The notes under the pieces are model-generated. The model was not told the DNA's origin. It ran no database searches and saw only the letters and a program-made list of their open reading frames with translations. 64,000 nucleotides of DNA, from positions 372,001 to 436,000 of the forward strand of contig NZ_CP094461.1 of the NCBI RefSeq assembly GCF_022809715.1, in the 5' to 3' direction. Position numbers and translations under genes: made by a program. The stretch is from Burkholderia pyrrocinia (GTDB lineage: Bacteria > Pseudomonadota > Gammaproteobacteria > Burkholderiales > Burkholderiaceae). Each line of letters begins with the position of its first letter. The first letter of the stretch is position 1. Positions 51,598 to 62,667 of this stretch are shown here, piece by piece.

Positions 51598-52629
51598 TCA
51601 GTGCGATTCGACGAGACGCGGATCGATATACGCGTCGATGTCCTGCGACTGCTTGTAGACCGCATTGCGCACGTTGAATGCATTCGCGTTGCGGGTCGAT
51701 CCGTAGATCGAATCGAGGCCGTCGCCCTTGCGGAACGCCTGCTTTGCTGCCGCGGCATCGAGCAGGTGCGTGCCCTTCAGCAGCGGCAGATACTGCGCCG
51801 GCGCGAGGCCCACGCGGGCGGACATGATCTTCACCGCGTCGGCCTGCGTCTTCGGATCGTTGATGTAGGCCACGCAGCGATACCAGACCTTGACGACCTT
51901 CGCCCAGTCGGCCCGGCGCGCGGCGAGGCTGGTCGGCGTCACCGTGATCGCGTCGTAGATCAGCCCCGGCGCATCCGCCGACGTGAAGATCGCGCGCGCA
52001 CCCGGCGCGCGTTTCAGCGCCTCGCCGGCATTCGGCTGCCACGCCGCGACCGCCGCGATGTCGGACGATGAGCCGAGCACCTGCGGCAGTTCGTTGGTCT
52101 TCGCGTTGACGAGCGTGACGTCGCCGTCTTTCAGCCCGTGCTTCTGCAGCGCGGTTTCGAGCAGCAGGTGATCGACGAGCCCGAGCTCGACGCCGACCTT
52201 CCTGCCCTTCAGGCCTTCGACGGTCCGCAGCGGCGGCTTCGCGATGATCATGTCGTTGCCCGCCGAATAGTCGGTGAGCAGGATCATCACGTTCTTCGCG
52301 CCGGACGCGCCCGTGACGAGCGCATCGCCGTTGGTCACCGCGACCGCGTCGAGCTTGCCCGCGGAGAATGCGTCGAGCGACGCCGAGTAATCGAACCATT
52401 CGAAATCGACGTCGACGCCGGCTTCCTTGAACCAGCCCTTGTCGAGCGCGACCTGGAACGCGACCCAGCCGGGCCAGTCGCTGTAGCCGATTTTCAGCGG
52501 TGGAGCCGCATGCGCGGCGGGCGCGGCGAACAGCGACGTCGTGACGGCGACGGCGGCAAGCGCACGGTGGACGGAACGAAGGTGCCGGGAGGACAGCAGG
52601 CGGCGGAACGGCGAGGCGAGGCGGGTCAT
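51598..52629 (-). CDS. NitT/TauT-type ABC binding protein, guanidine-locus associated
   Basis: This 343-residue periplasmic protein has a signal peptide (LAAVAVTTSLFAAPAAHA). The mature part starts APPLKIGYSDWPGWVAFQVA and contains KGWFKEAGVDVDFEWFDYSA, typical of nitrate/sulfonate/taurine-type binding proteins found with urea carboxylase clusters. The start at 52629 has GGAG upstream. It is transcribed alone from its own guanidine-I riboswitch (52766-52882), divergent from the catabolic operon that encodes the matching permease (60660) and ATPase (61680). The ligand is probably guanidine or a guanidine-related compound, by context. Confidence 0.88.
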   Translation of the reverse strand: MTRLASPFRRLLSSRHLRSVHRALAAVAVTTSLFAAPAAHAAPPLKIGYSDWPGWVAFQVALDKGWFKEAGVDVDFEWFDYSASLDAFSAGKLDAVAVTNGDALVTGASGAKNVMILLTDYSAGNDMIIAKPPLRTVEGLKGRKVGVELGLVDHLLLETALQKHGLKDGDVTLVNAKTNELPQVLGSSSDIAAVAAWQPNAGEALKRAPGARAIFTSADAPGLIYDAITVTPTSLAARRADWAKVVKVWYRCVAYINDPKTQADAVKIMSARVGLAPAQYLPLLKGTHLLDAAAAKQAFRKGDGLDSIYGSTRNANAFNVRNAVYKQSQDIDAYIDPRLVESH

Positions 52630-52765
52630 CGTTTTCTCCAGGAGACCGGGATCGGGATCGTCGGCACGGGTCGCGCCCATGCGCGATCCGGCCGCGTGAC
52701 CGGTTCCTGCGGATGCGGGACGAACGACCGGCCACGGAGAGGCGCGACGGCCGTCGCCATCGCCA

Positions 52766-52882
52766 ATCTCCCGGGCTTTTGTCCCGCCGTGTAGCGCCAC
52801 GCGCGCACGGTCAGACGACCGTACGCACCGACGCCGGGCTGCTCTCGGACCAGACGTTCGACGAACCGGAACCCTAGCATCC
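52766..52882 (-). ncRNA. Guanidine-I (ykkC) riboswitch upstream of binding-protein gene
   Basis: On the reverse strand the conserved elements appear in order: CTAGGGTTCCG, CTGGTCCGAGAG, a variable stem containing GTACGGTC...GACCGTGC, then ACGGCGGGACAAAAGCCCGG-GAG. These are the signature blocks of the guanidine-I class. It lies about 135 nt before the start codon at 52629 and should switch the transporter gene on when guanidine binds. Confidence 0.92.
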
Positions 52883-53361
52883 CTAAGATGCGACTCCGCC
52901 GCACCTCTCGGCATCGGAGCGAGCGAGAAGCATGCCAGCGATGTGGTCCGGCGGCTGACGTGCGTCGGAAACGCGCCGTTCAGCGACGGCGCGCCGCACG
53001 CTGAAGTTCGATGAAACGCGCGGAGAAGAGCGCGGCCAGCGCGCGCCGAAGCAGGTCGAGTTTGTTCATGAGCGATCGGTGGACAGAGTGACGGTGTGCG
53101 TATTCAGCAATGGCCGTGCCATTGCGATCGCACGCGGTGCGCGTGCGTATTGCTGGCCCGCGGCTGCCCCGCGCTGGTGCCGGCCGCGTTCGAGTGGTGC
53201 GCACGCTGCCCAACGGGAGGGCGGGCCGATGCGCGTGCATGGCGCGCCGTTCGTCCTCGCATGCCCCGCCGAACGGGGCCGCGCGTGCTCGGATGCATGC
53301 GCTGGCACGCAACTCGCTTATTCACCGTCCGAGAGGTGCGAAGCAATTTGCATCATCTTCA
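52883..53361. other. Divergent promoter region between two riboswitches
   Basis: About 480 bp separating the 5' ends of the two riboswitches. No supported gene; a 29-codon reverse frame (52980-53069) has no ribosome binding site. Promoters for both riboswitch transcripts must lie here. Confidence 0.5.
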
Positions 53362-53492
53362 GGATCGCTAGGGTTCCGGTCGCAAGGCGTCACACGCCGC
53401 GCGATGCCTGGTCCGAGAGCAATCCGGTCTTGCCGCCTGCCTTGTCACGAGGATCCGGCGAGGCTCCACGGAGGGACAAAAGCCCGGGAGGT
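53362..53492 (+). ncRNA. Guanidine-I (ykkC) riboswitch upstream of the guanidine catabolic operon
   Basis: CTAGGGTTCCG (53368-53378), CTGGTCCGAGAG (about 53408-53419) and ACGGAGGGACAAAAGCCCGG-GAG (53468-53490) match the guanidine-I consensus blocks in order and spacing. It ends about 60 nt before the first DUF1989 gene. Ligand binding should permit expression of the carboxylase pathway. Confidence 0.93.
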
Positions 53493-53550
53493 CGCGATGT
53501 CGTTCGGTCGCCCTCTCACGCCTTTTGTCCAACCGATCCGAGGAGCCGCC

Positions 53551-54306
53551 ATGTCGCCGAGCCCCCAAGCCCCGCTTGCCCCGTTGCCGCACGTCGTGTG
53601 GGAAACGGTCGTCCCCGCCGGAACCCACTGGTCCGGCATCCTGCGCCGCGGCCTCGCGCTGCGCGTCGTCGATCTCGACGGCGGCGCGAACCTGTCCGCC
53701 GTGTTTCATCGTCACGAAGATCCGCTCGAACGCTACAACATGGCCGATACGCTGAAGGCGCAGCACACCGCGCACCTGACGCGCGGCCACGCGCTGTATA
53801 CGGACATGGGCCGCGTGATCGCATCGATCACGGCCGATACGCTCGGCTGGCACGATCCGCTCGGCGGCATCGGCGATGCGCGGCTGTTCGCGCGCAAGTA
53901 CGGCCCGTCGTCGTATCAGGTCGATCGCAACGCGATGATCCGCAACGGCCGCGACAGCCTCGTGCTCGAACTCGCGAAATACGGGCTGTCCGCGCGCGAC
54001 CTCGTCGCGAACGTCAATTTCTTCAGCAAGCTCGCGCCGCGCGACGACGGGTCGTTCGATTTCGTCGCGGGCCACTCGCCGGCCGGCAGCGCGTTCGACC
54101 TGCGCTTCGAGATGAATACGCTCGCCGCGTTCTCGACCGCGCCGCATCCGCTCGATCCGCAGCCGGCCTATGCGCCGAAACCCGTGAAGCTGATCGCATA
54201 CCGCGCGTATCCGGCCGACGGCGCCGCGCCGGACGACGATCCGTGCCGCACCGCGTGCGCGGAGAACACGCGCGGCTTCGTCAACACCGACCGACTGTTC
54301 GCTTGA
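53551..54306 (+). CDS. Carboxyguanidine deiminase subunit (urea amidolyase-associated protein 1, DUF1989)
   Basis: This 251-residue protein of the DUF1989 family corresponds to UAAP1/CgdA, which with its partner converts carboxyguanidine to allophanate and ammonia. Family features are [50 protein letters not shown] and [31 protein letters not shown] precedes the ATG at 53551; the open frame runs upstream through the riboswitch and is not coding there. First gene after the riboswitch, followed 11 nt later by its partner. Confidence 0.9.
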   Translation: MSPSPQAPLAPLPHVVWETVVPAGTHWSGILRRGLALRVVDLDGGANLSAVFHRHEDPLERYNMADTLKAQHTAHLTRGHALYTDMGRVIASITADTLGWHDPLGGIGDARLFARKYGPSSYQVDRNAMIRNGRDSLVLELAKYGLSARDLVANVNFFSKLAPRDDGSFDFVAGHSPAGSAFDLRFEMNTLAAFSTAPHPLDPQPAYAPKPVKLIAYRAYPADGAAPDDDPCRTACAENTRGFVNTDRLFA

Positions 54307-54317
54307 GGAGCCCCGAC

Positions 54318-54971
54318 ATGCCGATCATCGAAAGCCGCCTCGACCCGCGGCACGCGATCTACGACACCACGCTGAACGCCGGCGAACCGTGGCTGCACGA
54401 CGTGAAGCGCGGGCAGGTGCTGCGCATCCTCGACCTCGAAGGCAACCAGGCCGTCGACACGCTGTTCTATCGCACCGACGCACCCGACGAGCGCTACAGC
54501 GCGCAGGACACGATCCGCGAGCAGCGCAACCTGTACCTGAGCGCGGGCAGCGTGCTGCTGTCCAGTCTCGGCAATCCGATGGTGACGATCGTGGCGGACA
54601 CCTGCGGCCGCCACGACACGCTCGGCGGCGCGTGCGCGGCCGAGAGCAACACGGTGCGCTACGCGCTCGACAAGCGCCACATGCACAACTGCCGCGACAG
54701 CTTCCTCAACGCGATCGCGCATTGCGCATGCGGCACCGGCGCGCGGCTGACCAAGCGCGACCTCGTCGGCAACGTCAATTTCTTCATGAACGTGCCGGTC
54801 ACGCCGCTCGGCGGGCTGACGTTCGAGGACGGCATTTCCGCGCCCGGCAAGTATGTCGAGATGCGCGCGGAGATGGACGTCACGGTGCTGATCTCGAACT
54901 GCCCGCAGCTCAACAACCCGTGCAACGGCTACAACCCGACGCCGGTGCGGCTGACGATCTGGGAGGCATGA
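54318..54971 (+). CDS. Carboxyguanidine deiminase subunit (urea amidolyase-associated protein 2, DUF1989)
   Basis: This 217-residue DUF1989 paralogue corresponds to UAAP2/CgdB. It shows [20 protein letters not shown], a conserved Cys/His set ([34 protein letters not shown]) likely binding metal, and [20 protein letters not shown]. The start has GAGGAG upstream. It acts with the preceding protein between guanidine carboxylase and allophanate hydrolase. Its stop overlaps the start of a 29-codon mini-frame that links it to the carboxylase gene. Confidence 0.9.
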   Translation: MPIIESRLDPRHAIYDTTLNAGEPWLHDVKRGQVLRILDLEGNQAVDTLFYRTDAPDERYSAQDTIREQRNLYLSAGSVLLSSLGNPMVTIVADTCGRHDTLGGACAAESNTVRYALDKRHMHNCRDSFLNAIAHCACGTGARLTKRDLVGNVNFFMNVPVTPLGGLTFEDGISAPGKYVEMRAEMDVTVLISNCPQLNNPCNGYNPTPVRLTIWEA

Positions 54972-55057
54972 TGAACGACCCGCACGCTCACTATTTTTCG
55001 CTGCCCCCCGAGGGGGCGGTTGCCTGCCTTGGGGCGGCCCGGCGGGAGGCAACATGA
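54968..55057 (+). CDS. 29-residue coupling frame derived from a dispersed repeat
   Basis: ATG at 54968 overlaps the previous stop (ATGA), and its own stop TGA (55055-55057) overlaps the ATG of the carboxylase gene (ATGA). The peptide reads [20 protein letters not shown], then LGAARREAT. The DNA contains GCTGCCCCCCGAGGGGGC and CTTGGGGCGGCCCGGCGG, a hairpin-forming block repeated in Burkholderia genomes. The peptide may be meaningless, but the double ATGA overlap would preserve translational coupling across the inserted repeat. Confidence 0.35.
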   Translation: MMNDPHAHYFSLPPEGAVACLGAARREAT

Positions 55058-58000
55058 GATTCACAAAAGTCCTCGTCGCGAACCGCGGCGAAATCGCCTG
55101 CCGCGTGATCCGAACGCTGAAGCGGCTCGGCATCGCGTCGGTCGCGATCTACTCGGAAGCCGATCGCGATGCGCGTCACGTGACGCTCGCCGACGAAGCC
55201 GTCTGCGTCGGCGCCGCGCCGGCGGCCGACAGCTACCTGAACGTCGCGGCGATCCTCGCTGCGGCGCGCGCGACCGGTGCGCAGGCCGTGCATCCCGGCT
55301 ACGGCTTTCTGTCGGAGAACGCCGAGTTCGCCGACGCATGCGAGGCCGCCGGCCTGCGCTTCATCGGGCCGAGCGGCGCGCAGATGCGCGCGTTCGGCCT
55401 CAAGCACACCGCGCGCGAACTGGCGCGCGCGCACGACGTCGCGCTGCTGCCGGGCACCGGGCTGCTCGCGGATGTCGCGACGGCGCTCGCCGAAGCCGAT
55501 GCGATCGGCTATCCGGTGATGCTGAAGAGCACGGCGGGCGGCGGCGGCATCGGCATGTCGCTGTGCCGCGACGCCGCGCAGCTCGCGGCGGCGTTCGAAT
55601 CCGTCGTGCGGCTCGGCAGCGCGAACTTCGCGCACGCGGGTGTCTATCTGGAGAAGTTCGTCGAGCACGCGCGGCACATCGAGGTGCAGATCTTCGGCGA
55701 CGGGCGCGGCGGCGTGATCGCGCTCGGTGAGCGCGACTGCTCGGTGCAGCGGCGCAACCAGAAGGTGATCGAGGAAACGCCCGCGCCGGATCTCGCCGAC
55801 GGCGAGCGCGCCGCGCTGCACGCAAGCGCGGTGCGGCTTGCGCGCGCGGTCGCCTATGCGTCGGCCGGCACGGTCGAATTCGTGTTCGACGCACGCGAGC
55901 GCCGCTGCTATTTTCTCGAGGTGAATACGCGGCTGCAGGTCGAGCATTGCGTGACGGAAGCCGTGACCGGCATCGATCTCGTCGAATGGATGATCCTGCA
56001 GGCCGAAGGCGACCTGCCGCCGCTCGATACGCTCGCCGTCGCGCCGCGCGGCGCGAGCATCCAGGTGCGGCTCTATGCGGAAGACCCGCACCAGCAGTTC
56101 CGGCCGAGCGCGGGCGTGCTCACGCATGTCGCGTTTCCGGATGCGGTGCGCGTCGATACGTGGATCGATGCGGGCACCGAGGTCAGCGCCTATTACGATC
56201 CGCTGCTCGCGAAACTGATCGTGCGCGGCGATACGCGCCGCGATGCGCTCGCGGCATTGCGCGACGCGCTGGCCGCCACCGAGCTGTACGGGATCGAGAC
56301 CAATCTCGACTATCTGCGCGCGATCGCCGGTTCCGACACGTTCGCGCGCGGCGCGCAGACCACCGCGTTCCTGTCGCGTTTCGCGTTCGCGCCGCACACG
56401 ATCGACGTGCTCGACGGCGGCGTGCAGACGACCGTGCAGCAAACGCCGGGCCGCGTCGGCTACTGGGCCGTCGGCGTGCCGCCGTCCGGGCCGATGGACG
56501 ATCGCGCGTTCGATCTCGCGAATGCGCTGCTCGGCAATCCGCGCGACGCCGCCGGCCTCGAGTTCACGATGGTCGGCGCGACGCTGCGCTTCAACACCGA
56601 CACGCTGTTCGTGCTCGGCGGCGCGCCGCTCGCGGCGACGCTAGACGGCGCGCCCGCACCGTTCTGGCAGGTGCTGCGCGCGGCGCCCGGCGCGGTGCTG
56701 AAGCTGGGCGGCGTGACGGGCGCCGGCGTGCGCGCGTGTCTCGCGGTGAAGGGCGGGCTGCAGGTGCCGGACTATCTGGGCAGCAAGGCGACCTTCACGC
56801 TTGGCCAGTTCGGCGGCCACGCAGGCCGCGCGCTGCGCAAGGGCGACGTGCTGCACCTGCATGCGGATGCGGGGCGCGGCGAAGCCGGCGCGACGCTCGC
56901 CGAAGCCGACCGGCCCGCGCTGACGCATGCGTGGACGCTCGGCGTGCTCGACGGCCCGCACGGCGCGCCGGATTTCTTCACGGCGGACGACATCGCGATG
57001 CTGTACGACACGCGCTGGACGGTCCATTACAACTCGAGCCGCACGGGCGTGCGGCTGATCGGCCCGAAGCCGCAATGGGCGCGCGCGGACGGCGGCGAGG
57101 CGGGCCTGCATCCGTCGAACATCCACGACAACGCGTATGCGATCGGCGCGGTCGATTTCACCGGCGACATGCCGGTGATACTCGGGCCCGACGGGCCGAG
57201 CCTCGGCGGCTTCGTGTGCCCGGTGACGGTCGTGCGCGACGAGCTGTGGAAGCTCGGGCAGTTGCGGCCGGGCGACACCGTGCAGTTCGCGCGCGTGGCT
57301 GCGGCTCCCGAATGCGCATCGCCGGCACCGGCTGCTTCGTCGAACGCGGCTGCGCCGGACGACTGCGTGCTGTACCGCGATCCCTCGGCCGGCAACGGCA
57401 TCGGCGTCGTCTACCGGCGCTCGGGCGACCGCAACGTGCTGATCGAATACGGCCCGCTCGTGCTCGACCTGAACCTGCGTTTTCGCGTGCACGCGCTGAT
57501 GTGCTGGCTCGACGCGCACCGGCTGCCCGGCATGCTCGACCTCACGCCCGGCATCCGTTCGCTGCAGGTGCATTTCGATGCGCACGCGCTGCCGCTCGAT
57601 ACGCTGCTCGCGCATCTGCAGGCAGCCGAGCGCGAATTGCCCGACGTCGCCGACATGCGCGTGCCGAACCGGATCGTGCATCTGCCGCTGTCGTGGGACG
57701 ACCCGTCGACGCGCGTCGCGATCGAGCGCTACATGCAGTCGGTGCGGCCGGATGCGCCGTGGTGCCCGAGCAATATCGAGTTCATCCGCCGGATCAACGG
57801 CCTCGACAGCATCGACGACGTGAAGCGCATCGTGTTCGACGCGCGTTATCTGGTGATGGGGCTCGGCGACGTCTATCTCGGCGCGCCCGTCGCGACGCCG
57901 CTCGATCCGCGGCACCGGCTCGTGACGACCAAGTACAACCCGGCGCGCACGTGGACGCCGGAGAACGCGGTCGGCATCGGCGGCGCTTACCTGTGCGTGT

Positions 58001-58650
58001 ACGGGATGGAAGGGCCCGGCGGCTATCAGTTCGTCGGTCGCACGGTGCAGATGTGGAACCGTCACCGGACGACGCGCGCGTTCGAGCCCGGCAAGCCGTG
58101 GCTGCTGCGGTTCTTCGACGAGATCCGTTTCTACGAGGTCAGCGAGGCCGAGCTGGCCGAACTGCGCGCGGATTTCATCGCGGGCCGCGCCGAGCTGAAG
58201 ATCGAGGAATCCGTGTTCGATCTCGGCGCGTACAACCGCTTCCTGCGCGACGAAGCCGAATCGATCGCCGCGTTCAAGGCGATGCAGCAGGCCGCGTTCG
58301 ATGATGAGCGCGAGCGCTGGCGGGCCGCCGGCCACGCCGAGTATGCGGGCGAAGCCGGGCAGGGCGACGCCGGTGCCGGTGCAGCGGCGGCCGGCGACAC
58401 GCTCGCCGACGAACAGCGCGGCATTACCGCCGACGTGTCGGGCAGCGTATGGAAGGTGCTGGTCGAAACCGGCGCGCGGGTGACCGAGGGGCAGGTCGTC
58501 GCGATTCTCGAATCGATGAAGATGGAGGTGTCCGTGGTGGCGATGGAAGACGGCGTGATCGAGACGGTCGATTGCGTGCCGGGCGCGGCCGTCGTCGCCG
58601 GGCAGCGGCTGATGGTGATGAAGGCCGGCGCGGCCGAGGAGGTCGCATGA
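55054..58650 (+). CDS. uca: Urea/guanidine carboxylase, biotin-dependent
   Basis: This 1198-residue multidomain enzyme carboxylates guanidine (or urea) with ATP and bicarbonate. Order: biotin carboxylase (~1-450; [23 protein letters not shown]-grasp loop [36 protein letters not shown]), carboxyltransferase region (~470-1080, with [20 protein letters not shown] and LITKYNP-like [13 protein letters not shown]), and a biotin carrier domain with the biotinyl Lys1156 in ESMKMEV. Enzymes next to guanidine-I riboswitches and DUF1989 genes are known to prefer guanidine, so guanidine carboxylase is the likely activity. A GGGAGG lies just upstream of the ATG. Confidence 0.95.
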   Translation: MRFTKVLVANRGEIACRVIRTLKRLGIASVAIYSEADRDARHVTLADEAVCVGAAPAADSYLNVAAILAAARATGAQAVHPGYGFLSENAEFADACEAAGLRFIGPSGAQMRAFGLKHTARELARAHDVALLPGTGLLADVATALAEADAIGYPVMLKSTAGGGGIGMSLCRDAAQLAAAFESVVRLGSANFAHAGVYLEKFVEHARHIEVQIFGDGRGGVIALGERDCSVQRRNQKVIEETPAPDLADGERAALHASAVRLARAVAYASAGTVEFVFDARERRCYFLEVNTRLQVEHCVTEAVTGIDLVEWMILQAEGDLPPLDTLAVAPRGASIQVRLYAEDPHQQFRPSAGVLTHVAFPDAVRVDTWIDAGTEVSAYYDPLLAKLIVRGDTRRDALAALRDALAATELYGIETNLDYLRAIAGSDTFARGAQTTAFLSRFAFAPHTIDVLDGGVQTTVQQTPGRVGYWAVGVPPSGPMDDRAFDLANALLGNPRDAAGLEFTMVGATLRFNTDTLFVLGGAPLAATLDGAPAPFWQVLRAAPGAVLKLGGVTGAGVRACLAVKGGLQVPDYLGSKATFTLGQFGGHAGRALRKGDVLHLHADAGRGEAGATLAEADRPALTHAWTLGVLDGPHGAPDFFTADDIAMLYDTRWTVHYNSSRTGVRLIGPKPQWARADGGEAGLHPSNIHDNAYAIGAVDFTGDMPVILGPDGPSLGGFVCPVTVVRDELWKLGQLRPGDTVQFARVAAAPECASPAPAASSNAAAPDDCVLYRDPSAGNGIGVVYRRSGDRNVLIEYGPLVLDLNLRFRVHALMCWLDAHRLPGMLDLTPGIRSLQVHFDAHALPLDTLLAHLQAAERELPDVADMRVPNRIVHLPLSWDDPSTRVAIERYMQSVRPDAPWCPSNIEFIRRINGLDSIDDVKRIVFDARYLVMGLGDVYLGAPVATPLDPRHRLVTTKYNPARTWTPENAVGIGGAYLCVYGMEGPGGYQFVGRTVQMWNRHRTTRAFEPGKPWLLRFFDEIRFYEVSEAELAELRADFIAGRAELKIEESVFDLGAYNRFLRDEAESIAAFKAMQQAAFDDERERWRAAGHAEYAGEAGQGDAGAGAAAAGDTLADEQRGITADVSGSVWKVLVETGARVTEGQVVAILESMKMEVSVVAMEDGVIETVDCVPGAAVVAGQRLMVMKAGAAEEVA

Positions 58651-60611
58651 AGCCCTTCGATCGTCATCCGCTACCCGACCTGAGCTCGATCGCCGCGCTG
58701 CGCGCGCGGTACGAGGCCGGCAGCCTGACGCCGCATGCGCTCGTCGAGGCGATCGCCGCCCACTTCGACGCGGGCGATCCGCATCATGCGTGGATCCGGC
58801 CGCTGACGCACGACGAAATGACACGCTACGCGGATGCGCTGGCCGGACGCGACATCGCCACGCTGCCGCTGTATGGCGTGCCGTTCGCGATCAAGGACAA
58901 CATCGACCTGGCCGGCATTCCGACGACGGCAGCGTGCCCCGCTTACGCGTATGTGCCGTCGCGCAGCGCGCCGGTCGTCGAGCGATTGATCGCCGCCGGC
59001 GCGATCCCGATCGGCAAGACCAATCTCGACCAGTTCGCGACCGGGCTGTCCGGGCAGCGCTCGCCGTACGGCGCGTGCCGCAATGCGCTCGATCCGCGTT
59101 ATGCGTCGGGCGGATCGAGTTCGGGATCGGCGGTGGCCGTCGCGCTCGGCGTTGCCGCGTTCGCGCTCGGCACCGACACGGCCGGGTCGGGCCGCGTGCC
59201 GGCCGCGTTTCACGGGCTCGTCGGGCTCAAGCCGACCAAGGGCGTGCTGAGCACGCTCGGCGTGGTGCCGGCCTGCCGGTCGCTCGACTGCGTGTCGGTG
59301 TTCGGGCATACGCCGGGCGACGCGCGCGCGGTGTTCGCCGTTGCGCATGGCGTGACCGACGGCGATCCGTACGGACGCGCGTGGCAGCCGTTGCTCGACG
59401 CGGATGGCCGCCATGCGCGGCACGCTCGGCCGCTCGCCAGCATGCGCTTCGGCATGCCGCGCGCCGATCAGCTCGAGTTCTTCGGCGACGCGTCGTACCG
59501 GGCCGCGTGGCAGGCGGCCGTCGAACGCTTGCGTACGACCGGCGCACGAATCGTCGAGATCGATTTCAGCGCGTTCCTCGCGACCGCGCGGCTGCTGTAC
59601 GAAGGGCCGTGGGTCGCCGAGCGGCTGGCTGCGATCGGCGCGTTCTTCGCGGAACGGCCTGACGCGCTGCATCCGGTGATACGCGAGATCGTCGGCGGCG
59701 CGGCGCGGTTCAGCGCCGCCGACGCGTTCGCGGCGTTCGACCGGCTCGCCGCGCTGCGTGTCGACGCGGCCCGCGCCTGGGACGACATCGATGCGATCGT
59801 GATGCCGACGTCGGCGACGACCGCGACCGTCGACGAACTGGAAGCCGATCCGATCGGCGTCAACGCGCGCTTCGGCTATTACACGAACTTCGTGAACCTG
59901 CTCGACCTGTCCGCGATCGCGGTGCCGGCGGGCATCTGCGACACCGGACCGCATGCGGGTTTGCCGTTCGGCATCACCTTCGTCGGCCGCGCGCACGACG
60001 ACGCGATGCTGCTCGATCTGGCCGACGCGTGGGGCGCTGCGCAGCACGGCGACGCCGCGACGGGCGAGGGCGCTTGCAACGCCAACGCCAACGCCGATGT
60101 CGATGTCGATGCCGACGATCGTGCAAACGCAGGCGCGAACGAACCTCATGCCGCCGTGCGCGACAAGCGTTCCGGTGCGATCACGCTGCCGCTCGCCGCG
60201 CCGGCGGGCGTCGTGCGCGTGGCCGTCGTCGGCGCGCATCTGCGCGGCGAGCCGCTGAACGGGCAGCTCACGCAGCGCGGCGCGCGCTTCGTCGCCGCGA
60301 CGACCACCGCGCTGTCCTACCGCCTCTACGCATTGAGCGCGGCCGTGTCGGGCGGCGTCGCGAAGCCGGGCCTCGTGCGCGTGCCGGAAGGCGGTGCGGC
60401 GATCGCGGTAGAGATCTGGGAGATGCCGGTCGCGGCTTATGGCAGCTTCGTTGCCGGCATCGGTGCGCCGCTCGGCATCGGCACGCTGACGCTCGCGGAC
60501 GGCGCGCAGGTGCAGGGCTTTCTCTGCGAACCCGCCGCGCTCGACGGCGCCGTGGACATCACGCGCTTCGGCGGCTGGCGCGCCTACCGTGCGAACGGCG
60601 CGCCGCACTGA
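58647..60611 (+). CDS. atzF: Allophanate hydrolase
   Basis: This 654-residue amidase-signature enzyme hydrolyses allophanate to ammonia and CO2, the last step of the pathway. The catalytic triad is visible: Lys83 (FAIKDNID), Ser in GGSSSGSA (155-162) and nucleophile Ser181 ([13 protein letters not shown]). The amidase part covers ~1-465; the C-terminal AtzF domain (~515-650) includes [20 protein letters not shown]. Between them is an unusual Asn/Ala/Asp/Val-rich linker ([20 protein letters not shown]). The start codon overlaps the carboxylase stop (ATGA), indicating coupling. Confidence 0.95.
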   Translation: MKPFDRHPLPDLSSIAALRARYEAGSLTPHALVEAIAAHFDAGDPHHAWIRPLTHDEMTRYADALAGRDIATLPLYGVPFAIKDNIDLAGIPTTAACPAYAYVPSRSAPVVERLIAAGAIPIGKTNLDQFATGLSGQRSPYGACRNALDPRYASGGSSSGSAVAVALGVAAFALGTDTAGSGRVPAAFHGLVGLKPTKGVLSTLGVVPACRSLDCVSVFGHTPGDARAVFAVAHGVTDGDPYGRAWQPLLDADGRHARHARPLASMRFGMPRADQLEFFGDASYRAAWQAAVERLRTTGARIVEIDFSAFLATARLLYEGPWVAERLAAIGAFFAERPDALHPVIREIVGGAARFSAADAFAAFDRLAALRVDAARAWDDIDAIVMPTSATTATVDELEADPIGVNARFGYYTNFVNLLDLSAIAVPAGICDTGPHAGLPFGITFVGRAHDDAMLLDLADAWGAAQHGDAATGEGACNANANADVDVDADDRANAGANEPHAAVRDKRSGAITLPLAAPAGVVRVAVVGAHLRGEPLNGQLTQRGARFVAATTTALSYRLYALSAAVSGGVAKPGLVRVPEGGAAIAVEIWEMPVAAYGSFVAGIGAPLGIGTLTLADGAQVQGFLCEPAALDGAVDITRFGGWRAYRANGAPH

Positions 60612-60659
60612 ACGCCCGGTCGCCCGCGACCGGCAAGCAACACGATACGGAGATTCACC

Positions 60660-61634
60660 ATGTCAGTGACCCGCAATACGACCGACTGGCTCGCGGTGCG
60701 CCGCGAGCTGTCGACCCGCGGCAAGTGGACGCTCGGCGTCGCGTCCTTCCTGCTGCCGCTCGCCGTCTGGTGCGTGCTCAGCTACGTGCCGTTCGTCTGG
60801 CATCCTCAGGTGCGCATCACGAACCCCGGCAGCGTCGATTATTTCCAGCCCGGCATGCAGATCGACCGCGACGTGTTCGACGACGAGCTCGCGCATGCGC
60901 GAGCGACGCATGCGGCCGTGCCCGAAGGCGAGCGCGCGAATCCCGTGTACCTGCCCGCGCCGCATCAGGTGCTGCGCGCGTTCTATACGGCGTTCACGAC
61001 GCCGCCGGCATCGCGCGACGGCGTATGGCTGCACGAAAGCCTGTGGCACAGCATCCGCATCATCTTCTGGGGCTTCGTGATCTCGTCGGCGATCGGCGTG
61101 CCGATCGGCATCGTATGCGGCACCTTCAGCGCGCTCGCGCGGCTGCAGGAGCCGTTCTTCGAATTCTTTCGTTATCTGCCCGCGCCGGCGTTCGGCGCGC
61201 TGATGGTGGCGATCCTCGGCATCTACGACGCACCGAAGATCGCGATCATCGTGATCGGCACGTTCTTTCAGCAGGTGCTGATCGTCGCGAACACCACGCG
61301 CAAGCTCGAGTACGGGCTGTTCGAGGCGGCGCTGACGCTCGGCACGAAAAAGCCGGGGCTGATCGCGCACGTCGTCGTGCCGGGCATCCTGCCCGACCTG
61401 TATCGCGACCAGCGGATCCTGCTCGGCTGGGCGTGGACCTACCTGATCGTCGCCGAGCTGGTCGGCACCAGTTCGGGCATCACGTGGTACATCAGCCAGC
61501 AGGCGCGCTACCAGCATTTCGACAACGTCTATGCAGCGATCCTGATGATCGGGATCATCGGCCTCGGGACCGACATCGTGCTCGCGCTGCTCGGCCGCCG
61601 GCTGTTTCCATGGGACCGCACGCTGAAGGCGTGA
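60660..61634 (+). CDS. NitT/TauT-type ABC permease of the guanidine locus
   Basis: This is a 324-residue inner-membrane protein. TM1 (~25-45) is followed by an unusually long periplasmic segment (~47-115, NPGSVDYFQPGMQIDRDVFD), then the standard five-helix core with the EAA-like loop (LEYGLFEAALTLGTKKPGLI) near 215-235. Such permeases pair with the ATPase encoded next and with the binding protein at 51598. Preceded 48 nt upstream by the allophanate hydrolase stop, so it belongs to the riboswitch-controlled operon. Confidence 0.9.
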   Translation: MSVTRNTTDWLAVRRELSTRGKWTLGVASFLLPLAVWCVLSYVPFVWHPQVRITNPGSVDYFQPGMQIDRDVFDDELAHARATHAAVPEGERANPVYLPAPHQVLRAFYTAFTTPPASRDGVWLHESLWHSIRIIFWGFVISSAIGVPIGIVCGTFSALARLQEPFFEFFRYLPAPAFGALMVAILGIYDAPKIAIIVIGTFFQQVLIVANTTRKLEYGLFEAALTLGTKKPGLIAHVVVPGILPDLYRDQRILLGWAWTYLIVAELVGTSSGITWYISQQARYQHFDNVYAAILMIGIIGLGTDIVLALLGRRLFPWDRTLKA

Positions 61635-61679
61635 CGGCTGAAGACGATGACCTACCGCATCCTTTCGGAAGAAACGATC

Positions 61680-62594
61680 ATGCAGAATCCGCACAGCCTT
61701 CCCGACTACCTGCTCCAGTCCGACGCCGTGAGCGAACGCTTCGCACGCCTGAAGGCGCGCGACGTGATTCTCGACGTGCGCCATCTCGGCAAGCGCTTCC
61801 GGTCGCCGCAGGGCGAAGTGGTCGCGCTCGACGACATCAGCTTCCGCACCCACCGGCGCGAGTTCGTCTGCGTGATCGGGCCGTCCGGTTGCGGCAAGTC
61901 GACGCTGATCCGCATCCTGGCCGGGCTCGAGTCGCAGACGAGCGGCGACGTGCTGCTCGACGGCAAGCCCGTGCAGGGCCCCGGCGCCGATCGCGGGATG
62001 GTGTTCCAGGGCTATACGCTGTTTCCGTGGCTGACCGTGAAGAAGAACGTGATGTTCGGCCTGAAGCGCAACGGCAGCAGCAGCGGCGAGGCGGAGCGCG
62101 AGGCGCTGCAATGGCTCGACCTCGTCGGGCTCACGCGCTTCGCGGACGTATATCCGCACCAGTTGTCGGGCGGGATGAAGCAGCGCGTCGCGATCGCGCG
62201 CGCGCTCGCGAACCGGCCGCGCATCCTGCTGATGGACGAACCGTTCGGCGCGCTCGATGCGCAGACCCGCGCGAAGATGCAGGCGCACCTGCTCGACATC
62301 TGGCGCAACATCGACGTGACGGTGCTGTTCATCACGCACGATCTCGACGAGGCGATCCTGCTCGCGGACCGGATTCTCGTGCTGAAGGCCAATCCGGGCA
62401 AAGTGCAGGAGCTGATCGAGGTGCCGGTGCCGCGCCCGCGCGGTTATTCGCAGTTCAACACGCCGGAATTCATCGCGACCAAGGCGCGGCTCGAGGCGCT
62501 GATCCATCCGGAGCCGACGGGCGCAGCGCCGGACGAAGACGCGGTGCGCCCGCACATGATCCGGATGACGGACGTGACGGACAACGTCGAGTGA
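61680..62594 (+). CDS. NitT/TauT-type ABC ATP-binding protein of the guanidine locus
   Basis: This 304-residue ATPase is taken from the ATG at 61680 ([25 protein letters not shown] nine bases upstream); an ATG at 61647 would add 11 residues. Walker A is [11 protein letters not shown], the signature [15 protein letters not shown], Walker [13 protein letters not shown] and the switch region [10 protein letters not shown]. The extra ~30 residues before the ABC domain are also seen in relatives. It powers uptake by the permease at 60660 with the binding protein at 51598. Last gene of the operon, followed by a strong hairpin. Confidence 0.9.
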   Translation: MQNPHSLPDYLLQSDAVSERFARLKARDVILDVRHLGKRFRSPQGEVVALDDISFRTHRREFVCVIGPSGCGKSTLIRILAGLESQTSGDVLLDGKPVQGPGADRGMVFQGYTLFPWLTVKKNVMFGLKRNGSSSGEAEREALQWLDLVGLTRFADVYPHQLSGGMKQRVAIARALANRPRILLMDEPFGALDAQTRAKMQAHLLDIWRNIDVTVLFITHDLDEAILLADRILVLKANPGKVQELIEVPVPRPRGYSQFNTPEFIATKARLEALIHPEPTGAAPDEDAVRPHMIRMTDVTDNVE

Positions 62595-62599
62595 CGTAC

Positions 62600-62634
62600 G
62601 CCGCCCCGCTGCGCGACGAACGCAGCGGGGCGGC
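62600..62634 (+). terminator. Terminator hairpin at the end of the guanidine operon
   Basis: A 14 bp perfect stem (GCCGCCCCGCTGCG/CGCAGCGGGGCGGC) with a 7 nt loop begins 6 nt after the ATPase stop codon. It lacks a T-tract but is very stable and lies between convergent genes. Confidence 0.65.
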
Positions 62635-62667
62635 CTGTCACGGGTTGATGCGGAGCCGCAGGATGGA

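Noticed and set aside
52980..53069. A 29-codon reverse frame ([20 protein letters not shown]) between the riboswitches
   Set aside because: No ribosome binding site and it lies upstream of the riboswitch for that strand, where no translation is expected.
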